A stretch of DNA of 64,000 bases. Origin: Micromussa lordhowensis (taxonomy: Eukaryota > Cnidaria > Anthozoa > Scleractinia > Lobophylliidae). The position numbers and the translations under genes were made by a program. Where the stretch lies: assembly GCA_964020085.1 (NCBI GenBank), contig OZ026596.1, forward strand, positions 32,111,922-32,175,921, given 5' to 3'. The notes under the pieces are model-generated. The model ran no database searches and was not told the DNA's origin. It saw nothing but the letters and a program-made list of their open reading frames with translations. This document shows, one piece after another, positions 1 to 24,400 of this stretch (positions within the stretch are counted from its first letter, which is position 1; each line of letters begins with the position of its first letter).

Positions 1-295
1 AAAAGAAAACGTACTTTATAGAAAAATCTACGTTACGTTTATCGAGATGAACCATTAGATACAACAACTAGAAACGCTATGTTGTGATATCATTTACGAT
101 TTAATGAGAGCATTCGACTACAGATTTAAAAATTGCCATTCCTTTACAGTGCATGAATCAGGGAAACTGTTCAATGTTCCAGGCACAAAAAGTGAATTTA
201 TATGATGCTGACGGGGATTGAAAATGTTGGAGATACATTGACAAAAAGGGAACATATTCAAGAAACTTGACAAGTCACATCAAGATCACGGTCTG
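1..295. other. Sequence downstream of the Glu/Arg-rich gene
   Basis: This is probably 3' UTR and flank of the minus-strand gene ending at 296. No gene was seen, and no clear AATAAA was found on the minus strand. Confidence 0.4.
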
Positions 296-3200
296 TTACT
301 CCCCACGGGCTCGAATTCGGAACCTTTCTCTTTCTTCTCGCCTTGCCCCATGGGAACCTATTTCTTGACGCTGTTTGCGCCCCTCCATTTCTCTCTCGCG
401 GATTTTTCTGCCATTTCCGAGGGCGCGCTGTCGCTGCCTCTCTCTGAACTCCTCACGTTCACGCTCCCTTTTTCCATGGCGATCAAAACGCTCTCGTTCC
501 CTCTCAGCTTCTAGTTCGCGCAGGTGTTTAGGAGGATGTTCTGCGCGTGTACTCAGCTCTCCTTGATGTTTCTCAAAACGTTCCTCTGACTCAGGTACTT
601 CTTCACTTGGGCCTGCCAGCATTCTTCTAAAATTCATTTCCTCTTCTGGGCCCTGATTCTCTTCTTCCCTCTTCCCTGGTCGCCTTTCCTTTTTCAGCGC
701 TGTATTTTCCTCGTGTTCTTCTCTCTCGTACCTTTCTTCGTCTCCTTCAGGGACTTCTCTCTCCTTCGCCTCCTCCTCCTCCTCCTCCTCCTCCTCCTCC
801 TCCTTCTTCTCCTCCTCGGCTATTTCCCTGGCCAGTTTCTCTTCCATCTCTCTTTCAAGCTCCCTATTAAACCTTTCCATTTCATTTTCTTCTGCGAGTT
901 CTCTCGCATCTTTTTTCTCAAACATTTCTTCTTCTTGTTGAGGAGCTTTTCTTCCTATTAACTCCCAGTCACTGGACGCCGCTTTCTTCCCGTTTTCTTC
1001 CCGTTGACTTTCCCTCTCAGCCAATTTCATAACAAGTTCCCTTTCAAGTCGTCTGAAGAACTCTTCTTCATTTTCCTCGTTAAATGAACGCTCAAACTTT
1101 TCAGCGAGTTCTCCCTCCTCCACTTCTTGATTTTCTTCATCGCGCACTCTGTTCTCTTCTCTCTCAGGGTAATCTTTTTCTGAACGCTTTGGCACCGCAA
1201 GCATTATAGGAGGAATGCTTTCTTCTTTTTCATTTTCCCTGGTGCGAATCTCGTTTTCAAAAGGGGCTGACGAGACCAGTATGAACAGCGAACACAATAG
1301 ATATACGGATTGGATTAGCACTAAGCCTAAGGAAAAAGGAAAGAAAATAAATTTACTTAATTCATAGGGCTGAAACAAATTCCTATACATGGTATGCAAT
1401 AGCCTGTGTGCAGCCACCCCTCCCCTCAAAAAAATCGGGAAGAGAGATTTTTTGAGGGGAGAGCTGGGGTGGATGTACACAGGCTAGCTATATATCTCTT
1501 AGCTTTATCACAGGCATGTATTTCGAGAAGTCTCAAAGGCATCAGAAAATTCTATAACGGTAGCCTGACCCCGGTTGTTCAAAACAGTTATGGAATGAAC
1601 TCCCTCGCACTCTAACGGCTCTAAATACTTTAGTGCATTTCGAGGCTGCTCTTAAGAGTCTTGCTTTGGAAAGATTTTTAGATTTTTATTTACTCACTTG
1701 TTTATTACATGTATTCAGCGTTTATATCGTTCACTAATAAGACTGTAATTTGTCACTGAAAACCCATTTTTAATTGAGTGTTTAATAAACGTATTACTAC
1801 TATTACCACATTGGACAAATCACTATCCAGTGGATAGCGTAGTATGTTTTGTTGACACTTATTTACAAGAAAGCAATTTATCCTATAGATAGTGTTATTC
1901 TCTGGTTGAGCGACAGGTAGAACAATACTGAATACCCTAGAATATCAGAAACTCATTAGGACGAGGCACTGCTAACGATTGCAAGGTGCTCTGGAAAAAC
2001 TTGAAAGCGTTTCAGGGTACATTTGGAAAACCCTGTGAGTGTTTGGAAAAATCTCTTCTTATATTAGCAGTGACAGTGAGAACTCATTATAAAATCCCAG
2101 CTTGCTCCTTCTATTACAAATTTGAGTCAAGATGCCGGATAAGAGTGCTTTAAAATCCAGGAGTGATCAACACCTGCTTCCTCCTAACGATATCCACCCA
2201 TTATCAAGCAAACAGGTGATGAGAATGAGGCGAATCATCAACTACTGAGGGGATACTGGCTTGCAGTATCCCAAAAACTCTCAGAAGTAACACAATTAAA
2301 AGATATTGAAGGGCTTAAAGTTCAAGCTTAGAGTTGAAAACTGGTGAGAACCTAGCGAAATTAAAAACCGAGTTATAAAAGAAAATATTCCTTGATAATA
2401 AAAACGGTCACTACATAATGGATGAAAATTTTACGTCAAGTAAAATTTTAAATTAGTGACATTCACATCAGATGTGTTATTATATAATTTTCTCTAATCT
2501 GTTTTTTGTTGTTGTTGGAGGTGGCGTTGTATATTTGCGTAAAGTGTCATCATGAAACACACACAAATCAAGAACCTCAAACACGTCCTTTTTCATCAAC
2601 AAAACAAAAAAAAAATCCGAACTTGCTATGCAGACTCAAGGAATGGCTTGTCCTCATGTCAAAATGAATCCGTCAAACAAGGAACAGAATATATCGTTAA
2701 TGGCTTTGCTCAAGGGAATGAATTTTATTCATCATGGCCTACCTCCAAGTTCCTCAAACGACAATTGTTTTCCTTGAAAATGTTTCTAGTTTCCCATTAT
2801 CACCTCACATTCGCGTTTGTATGATTACCGTACACAGATTCAAGGGATCACCTTAAATAATTCTTCTTTATTAAAACTATAACTTCCTTTGTTTAGGAGT
2901 CCCTGGTGTGAGTTGCTATTAATTTGTCAACTCGAGTCAAAAATTGGCAGGATATTGTTGAAACTTGGCCGAACGTTACGATTTTCGTTTTGCAGCGTGA
3001 TTTTCTTCTTTGTGAGTAGAACTCTCATCTGGCATGGCATCTTGAAATGTTATTTTTTACATTAAAGATTTAGAAATGTCGATCAGGAAAGCGAATGACT
3101 CTTATAAAAATTGTTTCGCTCAGAGAGAAGGGAGGGAGGAATTGTACTGAGCCACTGATGAAACTGATGATGCAGAGCTACAATATTTCGCTCTAAAGGA

Positions 3201-3725
3201 AACTCAGTAAGAAGCAATTTTTTACTATGTCGACCCAGATTTACATTTCCTAAGTGAAGAAGAGAGTCAATCCAAAGGTTTAATCCAGGACATGACTGTT
3301 GGCAAGTACAATTTGTTTGTGACAAAATGAAAACCACACTTAAAATCTACTAGAATTGTAAACTTAAAGATACATAACGTTTTCGTAGATGAAGGACCTC
3401 AAATTCTAAATTTGCCAATCACCTACTTAAATTATTTAGCTTGAATTCAGTGTACCGGACGATTCAGAAAAAAAAAACAATTTTAAACTGATAACAAACA
3501 TTTGGGAACTTGAAAATATTTGAATATTAAAACCAACAAAACAGTGTTAGTTGAAAGCTGTGGAAGACCACGTATGGTTCGTCAACTTTTTTTGAATCGA
3601 CCAGTAAATAATATTTAAAAACGCATTTTACGATTGTGACTCTCTGAACTTTGCCGAAAAAGGATTAAATTGATGTGTTTATCTCCGTTTTTTTCCAAAT
3701 TGAAAAAAGTCGACTCACCTTTCAT
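296..3725 (-). CDS. Secreted Glu/Arg-rich protein, candidate granin-like prohormone
   Basis: No named family was recognised. Proposed coding exons are 3719-3725 (ATGAAAG, followed by donor GTGAGT) and 296-1326 (after a pyrimidine-rich acceptor ending CCTTAG), giving 345 aa. The join yields a start MKGLVLIQSVYLLCS, then a hydrophobic run ending LVSSA before PFENE, which is a good signal peptide with a likely cut after SSA. The rest is dominated by Glu, Arg and Lys, with an uninterrupted Glu run (CTC repeat near 770-800). It carries dibasic sites (PKRSEK, KKAASS) and five Gly-dibasic sites (LIGRK, RPGKR, RHGKR, NGRK, EGRK), the pattern used to release amidated peptides. One segment, KK-AASSDWELI-GRK, is bounded like an excised amidated peptide. 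Alternatives are a trichohyalin-like coiled-coil or skeletal-matrix protein. Without the intron, the same frame stays open to 1480 and could start at an ATG at 1390. The coding frame is well supported; the first exon and function are inferred. Confidence 0.5.
1401..1485. repeat. Imperfect hairpin, MITE-like, 85 bp
   Basis: The left end AGCCTGTGTGCAGCCACCCC and the right end (read inverted, AGCCTGTGTACATCCACCCC) pair, and the inner CCCCTCAAAAAA/TTTTTTGAGGGG tract also pairs. It lies in the proposed intron of the Glu/Arg-rich gene, 75 bp upstream of its second exon. An upstream ATG of the unspliced reading frame falls inside it, so that ATG is unlikely to be the true start. Confidence 0.7.
1813..1925. 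repeat. Degenerate copy of the TATCCAGTGGATA repeat family
   Basis: It contains CACTATCCAGTGGATAGCG and, inverted nearby, TTATCCTATAGATAGTG. This is the same core as the clearer copies near 15.0 kb and 43.4 kb. It sits in the proposed intron of the Glu/Arg-rich gene. Confidence 0.45.
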
Positions 3726-5734
3726 GTTTGGTCCGCTTCACTGCAACAAGCCCAAGTGTAGAATCTGTTGCTGTCAACTGAAAGTTTTCTAAATTTAAAA
3801 CGTGCCAATTGCGTGGGTGTAACATTCAACACAAAAGGTGATTTTAGTGATGTTATAAATGAAGCGAAACCACCTGTATATTTTCTCATCAATTTGCATT
3901 AGCTCCTTTGTTCTGTAAATTACTTTTTACGAGAAAGGAGCGAAGTGCAACTGAATGGCCAAAAATAATTTGCTGTTATTAAGTGTGGGGTGATCTGTTT
4001 TCCATGAGAACTCGTAAGATGCGCTTTTTTTGTCGTCGACCCCAGAGCAGTTTTCTCTTAAACGTCCCGTGTAAATATTATCACAACTTCACAATAACAG
4101 CTTCTTTTAATTTCCAGTATAAATCAGTCAAAGAAATATTAAAACATCAAATGCATTCATTATTAATAACAGGATGATTTTTTATTAACGAAAAGATCCG
4201 AGCCTGAGGAAAATATATCAAATTTTAAATTAAAGTTCATTGTTTACTTCTCGGGGGCATTATAGTTTTGCGTTCTTTACTGAGAACATTTGTACTTCTG
4301 ACTTCTTGCACTCACTAATTAGAAAATTTTTTTACGATGATGGCAAATTTAGAACATCTGCAATCCATTCAAGTTTGGAATGAGAAAAAGAAAAGGTTTA
4401 TTTGTAGAAATGATTATTTTATAGGTAGCGTTGTAATTACATATAAAATGCATCTATTGTGAGAGTTCAATTATTGTCGGTACTTACCACAGCTCAGTAG
4501 TTTTGCATAAAAGTGACACCTCTTCTGATGGCAATGACGAAGTAATACGCGATCACGTTCGCGGCACACGGTTCACCACGCGTATCGACGTAACGCAAAC
4601 ACACGTAACGCGTAGTTCAATTTCTCTATCGGAATATAAGTGCTACCAAACACGTGCAGTAACACGGTCTGTAATAGCCGTTTAAGAAAGAGTATTGATC
4701 ATAAAGAACATAGGACAGCATAGCACTTTTTCGAATGGATGTTAAAGTGTTAATTGCTTTGTTTCAACACAAAAAGTAATGGGCGGTTCACTCGTTAATT
4801 GCTAGCTCTACAATAAACTGAAGAATTTTCTTTGACTCAAATTTCAAATATTCATCAACTAGGAAAAAAAACTCAAAGCTATCTCTATCTCTATCTGGTA
4901 ATTACTCGCTTCAATCTTCACATGCATTCATCAGTTATTAATTTTCTTACTAAAAATATTTTTTTCTCCTCGCAGCTTGCACCACAGTTGCCAATAGCTT
5001 TTCCCCGAGCAATCAATATGAATTAAATGCTGTAATCTGATTGGCTTGGTGGATGTTTGTAGTCAGTTTGCAGCCTTTTAGTTTATTTTATTATTGTTAT
5101 AGTCCAAAGGACTTGGTCGAACTTCCTTGGCTTTGAGTTTGAGCAAACTCCGGCACATTCCTTAATGTTGGTTTACTCGAAGTAAAGCTCGTTGTCTTGA
5201 TTGTACGCTAATGAAAATTCCAGTGATGGGCAAAATCCTTTCTTTTTTTGGAAACCATAACTCAGGGCAAATGAAACTCTTTAATATATGTTCTTTCTTG
5301 GCCAAATAATAAACAGAATAAAATGGATCAATCTCGTTCCCAGAGCCCACGTGCCTTTTGGTCAGCACCAAGACACGGAGCTGACCAAAAGGCACGTGGG
5401 CTCTGGGAACGAGAAGCGCGCAGCGTAAGCGCGCAAGTGTTGCGCTTCGAGGGATATCGGGCCGAGGTGGGTTGGAAACTAAGAAACTGCTTGGATACAA
5501 CATGGCGTCCGCTGGTGACTTTTAGACTTCGCAACGATTGAAAACAATTTTTCCACTTTTCGTATGTTACTTCTCGTCCAGATTATGTTGCTCTCTCTCG
5601 TATCAAGTTCTTCTTTAATGGAAGAGGCTCAAGGGAATAAGATCGACGTGCACTAAAAGTTGCTGAAGTTTTAACTTCCTGCAGCCAAAACACCATTTGA
5701 TTAGCGTGGTTGTAGACGAACGCTGTACCTCACG
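3726..5734. other. Intergenic region between two divergent genes
   Basis: This separates the minus-strand Glu/Arg-rich gene from the plus-strand SANBR gene and must hold both promoters. A small CpG-rich patch at about 4540-4620 has two ACGTAACGC motifs. A perfect hairpin occupies 5332-5414. A short ATG frame at 5503 (MASAGDF, then stop) may be an upstream ORF in the SANBR leader. No convincing gene was seen. Confidence 0.5.
5332..5414. repeat. Perfect 35-bp inverted repeat with 13-nt loop
   Basis: Positions 5332-5366 and 5380-5414 are exact reverse complements. Each arm contains a CACGTG E-box, and the ends read TCTCGTTCCCAGAGCCCACG. A related but diverged sequence (GACCAAAAGGGGAACGAGAA) lies near 20771-20792, so this is probably a small mobile (MITE-type) element. 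It lies about 320 bp upstream of the SANBR start codon. Confidence 0.85.
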
Positions 5735-19244
<13,510 letters not shown>

Positions 19245-19373
19245 TATTAAGCAACGGTGAACCAAGTGCAATTTGAAGCTTTAACGATTTTGTTTGTTTG
19301 TGATGGGCTTCAGTTTTATAATGAATACCTTTTAACGCTCGTGTAAGAACACGTATCATTTATGTCTGTGTAT

Positions 19374-19379
19374 AATAAA
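19374..19379 (+). terminator. Polyadenylation signal of SANBR
   Basis: AATAAA lies 130 bp after the SANBR stop, followed by a T/G-rich stretch. Confidence 0.75.
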
Positions 19380-19657
19380 AGTTTTCTTTGGTATTTCTTG
19401 GCATTTTGTTCTATGGGTCCGCCGGCCAAGGGGCCCGTTTCAGGAAGGTCCCGAAAAGACTTCTGCTCTGGAAAGCCAGAGAAAAACCTCAAATTTTATT
19501 ACAGAGCTGCTTTATTCACTTATTATCCGACTCTGCTTCCTAGAGTACAAATATCGCGCGAAACGAGTACAAATAACAGATATTTGTACTCGCCTCATTC
19601 CTCCCGGCCGCATGAAGTTCAAAACCTTGGCAAGTCACAATTTCGGGAAAAGAAATC

Positions 19658-19673
<16 letters not shown>

Positions 19674-19689
<16 letters not shown>

Positions 19690-19761
19690 GTGTGTAGTAT
19701 CGCTGTATATTTTTACGAGTTGTGCAGTATTTTGACGAGCCCTACCAAAACGTCTAATAAG
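19674..19761. repeat. 18-bp perfect inverted repeat, MITE-like
   Basis: CTTATTAGACGTTTTGGT (19674-19691) and ACCAAAACGTCTAATAAG (19744-19761) are exact reverse complements around a 52-bp spacer. A second palindrome, CGAGTACAAAT...ATTTGTACTCG, lies about 90 bp upstream at 19564-19592. Confidence 0.8.
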
Positions 19762-20791
19762 ATATATATATTCTTAATATGAACAGAGGTTCCCCTCATA
19801 TAAGAAGTTTCTGGAGTATACACCTTCCTGATTTTAGATACAGATTATCTAAAAATAATAAAGCCGCTTGATTGAACGTTGGATCTTACAGCCTGAGATC
19901 TAATCAGCCAAACTTGAAAAGTAAAACGATGAGAAGTCAAAGACATCTGCAAGGCTGACACAACGTCGTATATTTAAAAATGGCTTTTCGGGCCCGAATA
20001 GCTTCCGGGGCTCTTCGAGAAACGGGCCCCAGGAACGAGCATGTTTCATATAAACTCTTATTCTTAATCCATCGTAGCTTGATTAAGAATATAGCACAAA
20101 CAGCAGTTTCACTCCCAGGTCGCACCTCCCTCTTGAAACACACGCTTAGTTTTAAACTAGTGCTGACCGGAGCGAACATGGACTTTTATACGGACTTTTA
20201 TACGGACTGATAAATTTAGTTCCAGGCCCCAGCAGTGTTGTTCAAAGGGTGTATAACGCTATCCATCGGATAAATCACTAGCCACTGCCTTTTCCGTCCG
20301 AAGTATTAACACCCGAATTTTGGATTACACTTTGCAACTGGGGATCTTTGCCGTGTTAATCTTAACAAAATAAAGACTTTTTGTGTCCGAATTACGAACA
20401 GAACTGCACCTGGCTCCTGACAGACTGGACCCTTGCCTTTAATTTGTAAACTGTGTTGAATGTGAAAAAAACATAGCACTGAATATCATGATTAAAACTT
20501 GTTCCTTCTTTGAGCTTTTTTCCGTTGTGAAACTCGTCAACATGGCTTCTGATCTCTACCCCAAATGATTGGGCATGCCGCGCTCTTTTGGGTCAGCACC
20601 AAGAATCGCGACCTCTGGTACCTCTGGGCGACCCTCTGGGCTGGTCCAACTCGTCCAACACCAGAAGTCTGCGATTCACGGACTTTTTAATCTGACTAAT
20701 CTGATTGGCTGAGAATACGAAACGAAACTTCTGCGCATGCCCAGAAAATCAGGTCCGGCCAGAGCTGGCGATGACCAAAAGGGGAACGAGA

Positions 20792-21335
20792 ATAGGCCAT
20801 TCCGAAATTGCGCAGGGAACTGGGACGAGGTTCAAATTTCAACCAATCGATAAACTGACACCACCACATGAAAGATCACGTTGAGAGTAGTCATTTGACC
20901 AAGTTTGATGCTTTTAGGGTGAACAGAACCAAGTCATAGACCTTGAAACATGGTTCAAAATCCATACAAACTCTTAAAATGTTTTATGATTTCTGTGATA
21001 CTCTTAAAATCGGCAAACATACGTGATTTTCATCTCAGCTTCTTTCAAATGGTAGTTGAAGGACGGGATTTTTCAGTTGTCACAAAACTGATAAAAAATT
21101 TCAAGAGTTTATACGGTTTTGGGACGCTGTCTCAACATAATCATTATTAGACACGTTTGTATGGATTTTGAACCATGTTTCAAGGTACATAACTTAGTCT
21201 CTGTTCGCCCTAAAAGCATCAAACTTGGTCAAATAACTTCTCTCAACGTGATCTTTCACGTGGTGGTGTCAGTTTATCGATTTGTTAAAATTTGAAACTC
21301 GCCCCAGTTTCCTGCGCAATTTCGGAATGGCCTAT
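20792..21335. mobile_element. Long-TIR MITE (about 544 bp) directly upstream of geminin
   Basis: The left end ATAGGCCATTCCGAAATTGC and the right end GCAATTTCGGAATGGCCTAT are reverse complements. Complementarity then continues, with small gaps, for roughly 175 bp per arm, including AAGATCACGTTGAGAG/CTCTCAACGTGATCTT and TTGAAACATGGTTCAAAATC/GATTTTGAACCATGTTTCAA. There is no transposase frame. Its right end is about 100 bp from the geminin ATG. Confidence 0.85.
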
Positions 21336-21377
21336 GGGACCCAATGGGACCCTGGGTATGAGAGTTTTGTGCAAGAT

Positions 21378-21436
21378 CACGTGATTCACTGGTATGCACG
21401 TAATGCACGCTGGAATTTCCCGCGAGGTTTAAAAGC
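21378..21436 (+). promoter_or_regulatory. Putative geminin promoter: E-box and E2F-like site
   Basis: A palindromic E-box CACGTG is at 21378-21383. TTTCCCGCG, a good match to the E2F consensus TTTSSCGC, is at 21416-21424, just 12 bp before the ATG. Vertebrate geminin is an E2F-controlled S-phase gene, so the site fits. The transcription start is unknown; if it lies downstream, the site would be in the leader. Confidence 0.5.
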
Positions 21437-24400
21437 ATGGCGGACAATAACGGAGACGAGAATTCGGTGGTGCAACAAACAGCAACACTTCTCTTCAACG
21501 GTGAAACGCCCAAGAGTGAATTCTGCTACGACGAAAATACTCCTCTGAGTCCCGGAGAAGTTTGCATAATGAGAAATCACCCTAAAGTTGCCTCTGTACT
21601 GTTTTCTCCTTCCCGAACAACGCGTGGCAGTGAAGGAAAACTCAAACCAAAGTCTTTCTCGACGAGCTTGTATGCATCGCCCACAAGGAAAACGGTAGGC
21701 CTTCTTATGCTGCTAAACTTTTATAACTTGTTACGCAGCCATGTGATTCTTTCTGCGTGTTTGAGAACCTCCTGAGCTCAAGTCATTTTGAATTTTTGAC
21801 AGAAACCAAACGGTGTCGACAAGGAGAAGAGAAAGACGCTTCAAGTACTTCAACCTGCCGCAAGCGGAGATGGAACACTTGTTGGAAGTCGTGGCGCAGT
21901 AAGACGCCATGAAATGGTAGGAAGCATGTGCTTGCAACTAAAGAAAGATTGTAATTCGGCTTGAAATTTGTAGGGCTCGACAAAAGTAAAGAAAATCATG
22001 TTGACTGAAAGTGTTTGAAGGGTCATAGTTTTCAACACGCCAGTTATTTTCCAAATCAAAGTAAACTTTTTTTTAGCTATTATTAAAATCAAACCAAACT
22101 TGCATGGTAAAAAGTGGTGGAAAAAATTATTTTTCGTTTTTTTTGGTAAATAAAGCTGCACCTTAGACGCACCTTAGGGGTTAAAACTTGCTAGCCTAGA
22201 TCACGTTCTGCATTGATACCTGTGTGTTGTTCCTCCATTCAGTTTAATCCAGTTATGTAGAGACACTATTAATAAAAAAATGTAAAATAATCCTGCATGT
22301 TTGTGCTATTTTCTACTTTTCTTCAAAGAAATCAAAGAAAAGCAAGTCACCTGCATTGAAACTCAAGCAGCAGAAGCTTAAGATTCCTTCAGCATCCAGT
22401 GGCAGTTGTTCATCTGCAACATGTACAGACTCCTCAGATTCAGATACAGCTTCAAGCTCCGCCAGAAAGGTATTGTACAAATATTGAATTAGGCTGCAAA
22501 AAGTCAGTCCCTCTTTTGCCAAGTCCATTGAGCAAGACCTTAAATAAATCTTGAGGAAAAACTGGCCGCGCAGCTCCCAGCCATTTTTTATACACAACAG
22601 ACTAAGCAAAAGAGGGACTACTTGTAGTCTAGTATTGAATTAACTGTGCACTTGTATACATGTTGAAAAGACAGTGATGTACATGTGCCACATACATGTG
22701 ATAGTACATGTGCTTTTCTACCCATATCAATAATACCTTCTCATTTTGTTAAATCTGTTGTTGTTTTTTAGAACACAAAATCATTGCAGAATGAGGTGAT
22801 TGATGAAGCAGTAGCTTTGATGGTTTCAGGCAAGTGGCTCCAGAAGAAGTACCCTGCGAGCAGAGGTCTCTTCGATCTTCCTAGATCAGTCTCTTCCTCT
22901 TTCCGACTGATCTAGGAAGATCAAAGAGACCTCTGCTCGCAGGGTACAGAAGAAACAACTCTATTTTCATTGACTAAACTTTATGATACTCCTGATTTCA
23001 GATTGGTTTAAAATGGTAGCTGTTGCTCAAGACCTCAGAAGTGCATTGTATTCCTTGCTGATTTTCGGCTGTTTTTGTGTGTGAAAATGACATGTCGGCT
23101 GTTTTGTTTTCGTTCAGGGTTATGTAAGTTGATGAGATTTGAATCTCTGACCCTGGGAACAGGATTAAGAGCAGTAACATGAACCTGTTTTCAGTAATTC
23201 AGTTAAAGAGATGTTTTAAAAACATGGCAAGCTCAGGATTTTGAATATACCTTTCAAAATGTATTTTAAACTTGCTGCCTTTCCACTGATTTTTAAGTCG
23301 TGTGTATGTACATGACTGTAGAGCTGTGTTCAGTAGAACCCCATTAATCTGGTCACCAACAGGGGTTCTTTCAAATAGTAAGAATGTCTGACTAAGCTTT
23401 TTCTGATGTCTGACCAGAATAAAAGTGGCCATATTGACAGGGTGGCCATAGGGCAGGGTTCCACTGTATCTGTGTCAAACTTCATTTTATTAAAATTCTC
23501 TTCCATCTTCAGATCCACCACCAGAGAGATATTGGGAGCTACTGGCAGAGGAGAGGAGGCAGGCTTTACAAGAGGCATTAGAGGAAAATGAGAAGGTAAG
23601 AACTTTATAGTAATTATGTACTGCAGTAATAGCCCTTATGAATGATGACATCAGACAAGCAAATTTAAAAACCACCAAGCCTTGCTTTGAAAATGTCAGT
23701 TAAAAAATCGTGGGCAAATTCCCAAAGTAGCAAAGATGAAAAGAACACCCTCGTGAAAACAACATGGAGGTACCTGAGGTTTGAGAATTTCTCGCAAACG
23801 AGGCTTGGTGGTCAGTTTTTAGCATGTGATGTAATCATTCAAAAACCCTGGTTGTAGGTTTAGGGTTCATGGGACTAGCCTGTGGGAGGTGCGGTGGCCT
23901 TATGGTGTGGTTAGTGTGCTTGACTCTGGATTGAACGGTCCTTGTTTGAGCCCAGACTGGAGACATTGTGATGTGTTCTTGGGCAAGACACTTTACTCTC
24001 ACAGCATCGGGTGTGTTCATGGGTACTGGAAAATGTATTGCTGGAGGTAACCCTGTGATGGACTAAGCATCCCATCCAGGGAGGAGGGGGTAGAAATACT
24101 CCTAATCACTACACGCTACAGAAACCAAAATTATTAACACCAGTCTGATGGGCCACATTGCTCATTTAATTCACAACCAAACCTTAACATACAAATTGTA
24201 CAGTCGTACTATACTATCATGATGGTAATTACAGTAAGTACTCTAAACTCTTACCTACCTTTACCATGGTTAAGTGAACAATCTTTAGTTTTTATTACAA
24301 CTACTTCAGTCTGCATCTATAAGCTTTACTTTGACTTGTTTGTATGATTATTTTATTTAGTTGCATAAGGAGTTGGAAGAGCTCAGAGAAAGAAACAAAG

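Larger units (their letters stand above)
19245..20791. other. Intergenic region SANBR to geminin, repeat-rich
   Basis: After the SANBR 3' UTR there is a palindrome at 19564-19592 and an inverted repeat at 19674-19761. A partial TATCCAT/GGATAAATCACTA repeat lies at 20222-20300, with hairpin-family debris near 20570-20790. No gene was seen. Confidence 0.5.

Noticed and set aside
713..961. Plus-strand frame with a poly-Leu run
   Set aside because: It is the antisense shadow of the Glu-rich stretch of the minus-strand gene (CTC repeat).
4503..4685. 60-codon frame in a CpG-rich patch
   Set aside because: It has Arg/Thr-rich, low-information composition and no splice partners; more likely promoter-associated CpG sequence.
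5162..5541. Several overlapping frames on both strands around the 5332-5414 hairpin
   Set aside because: They arise because the perfect inverted repeat reads the same on both strands; no conserved protein was seen.
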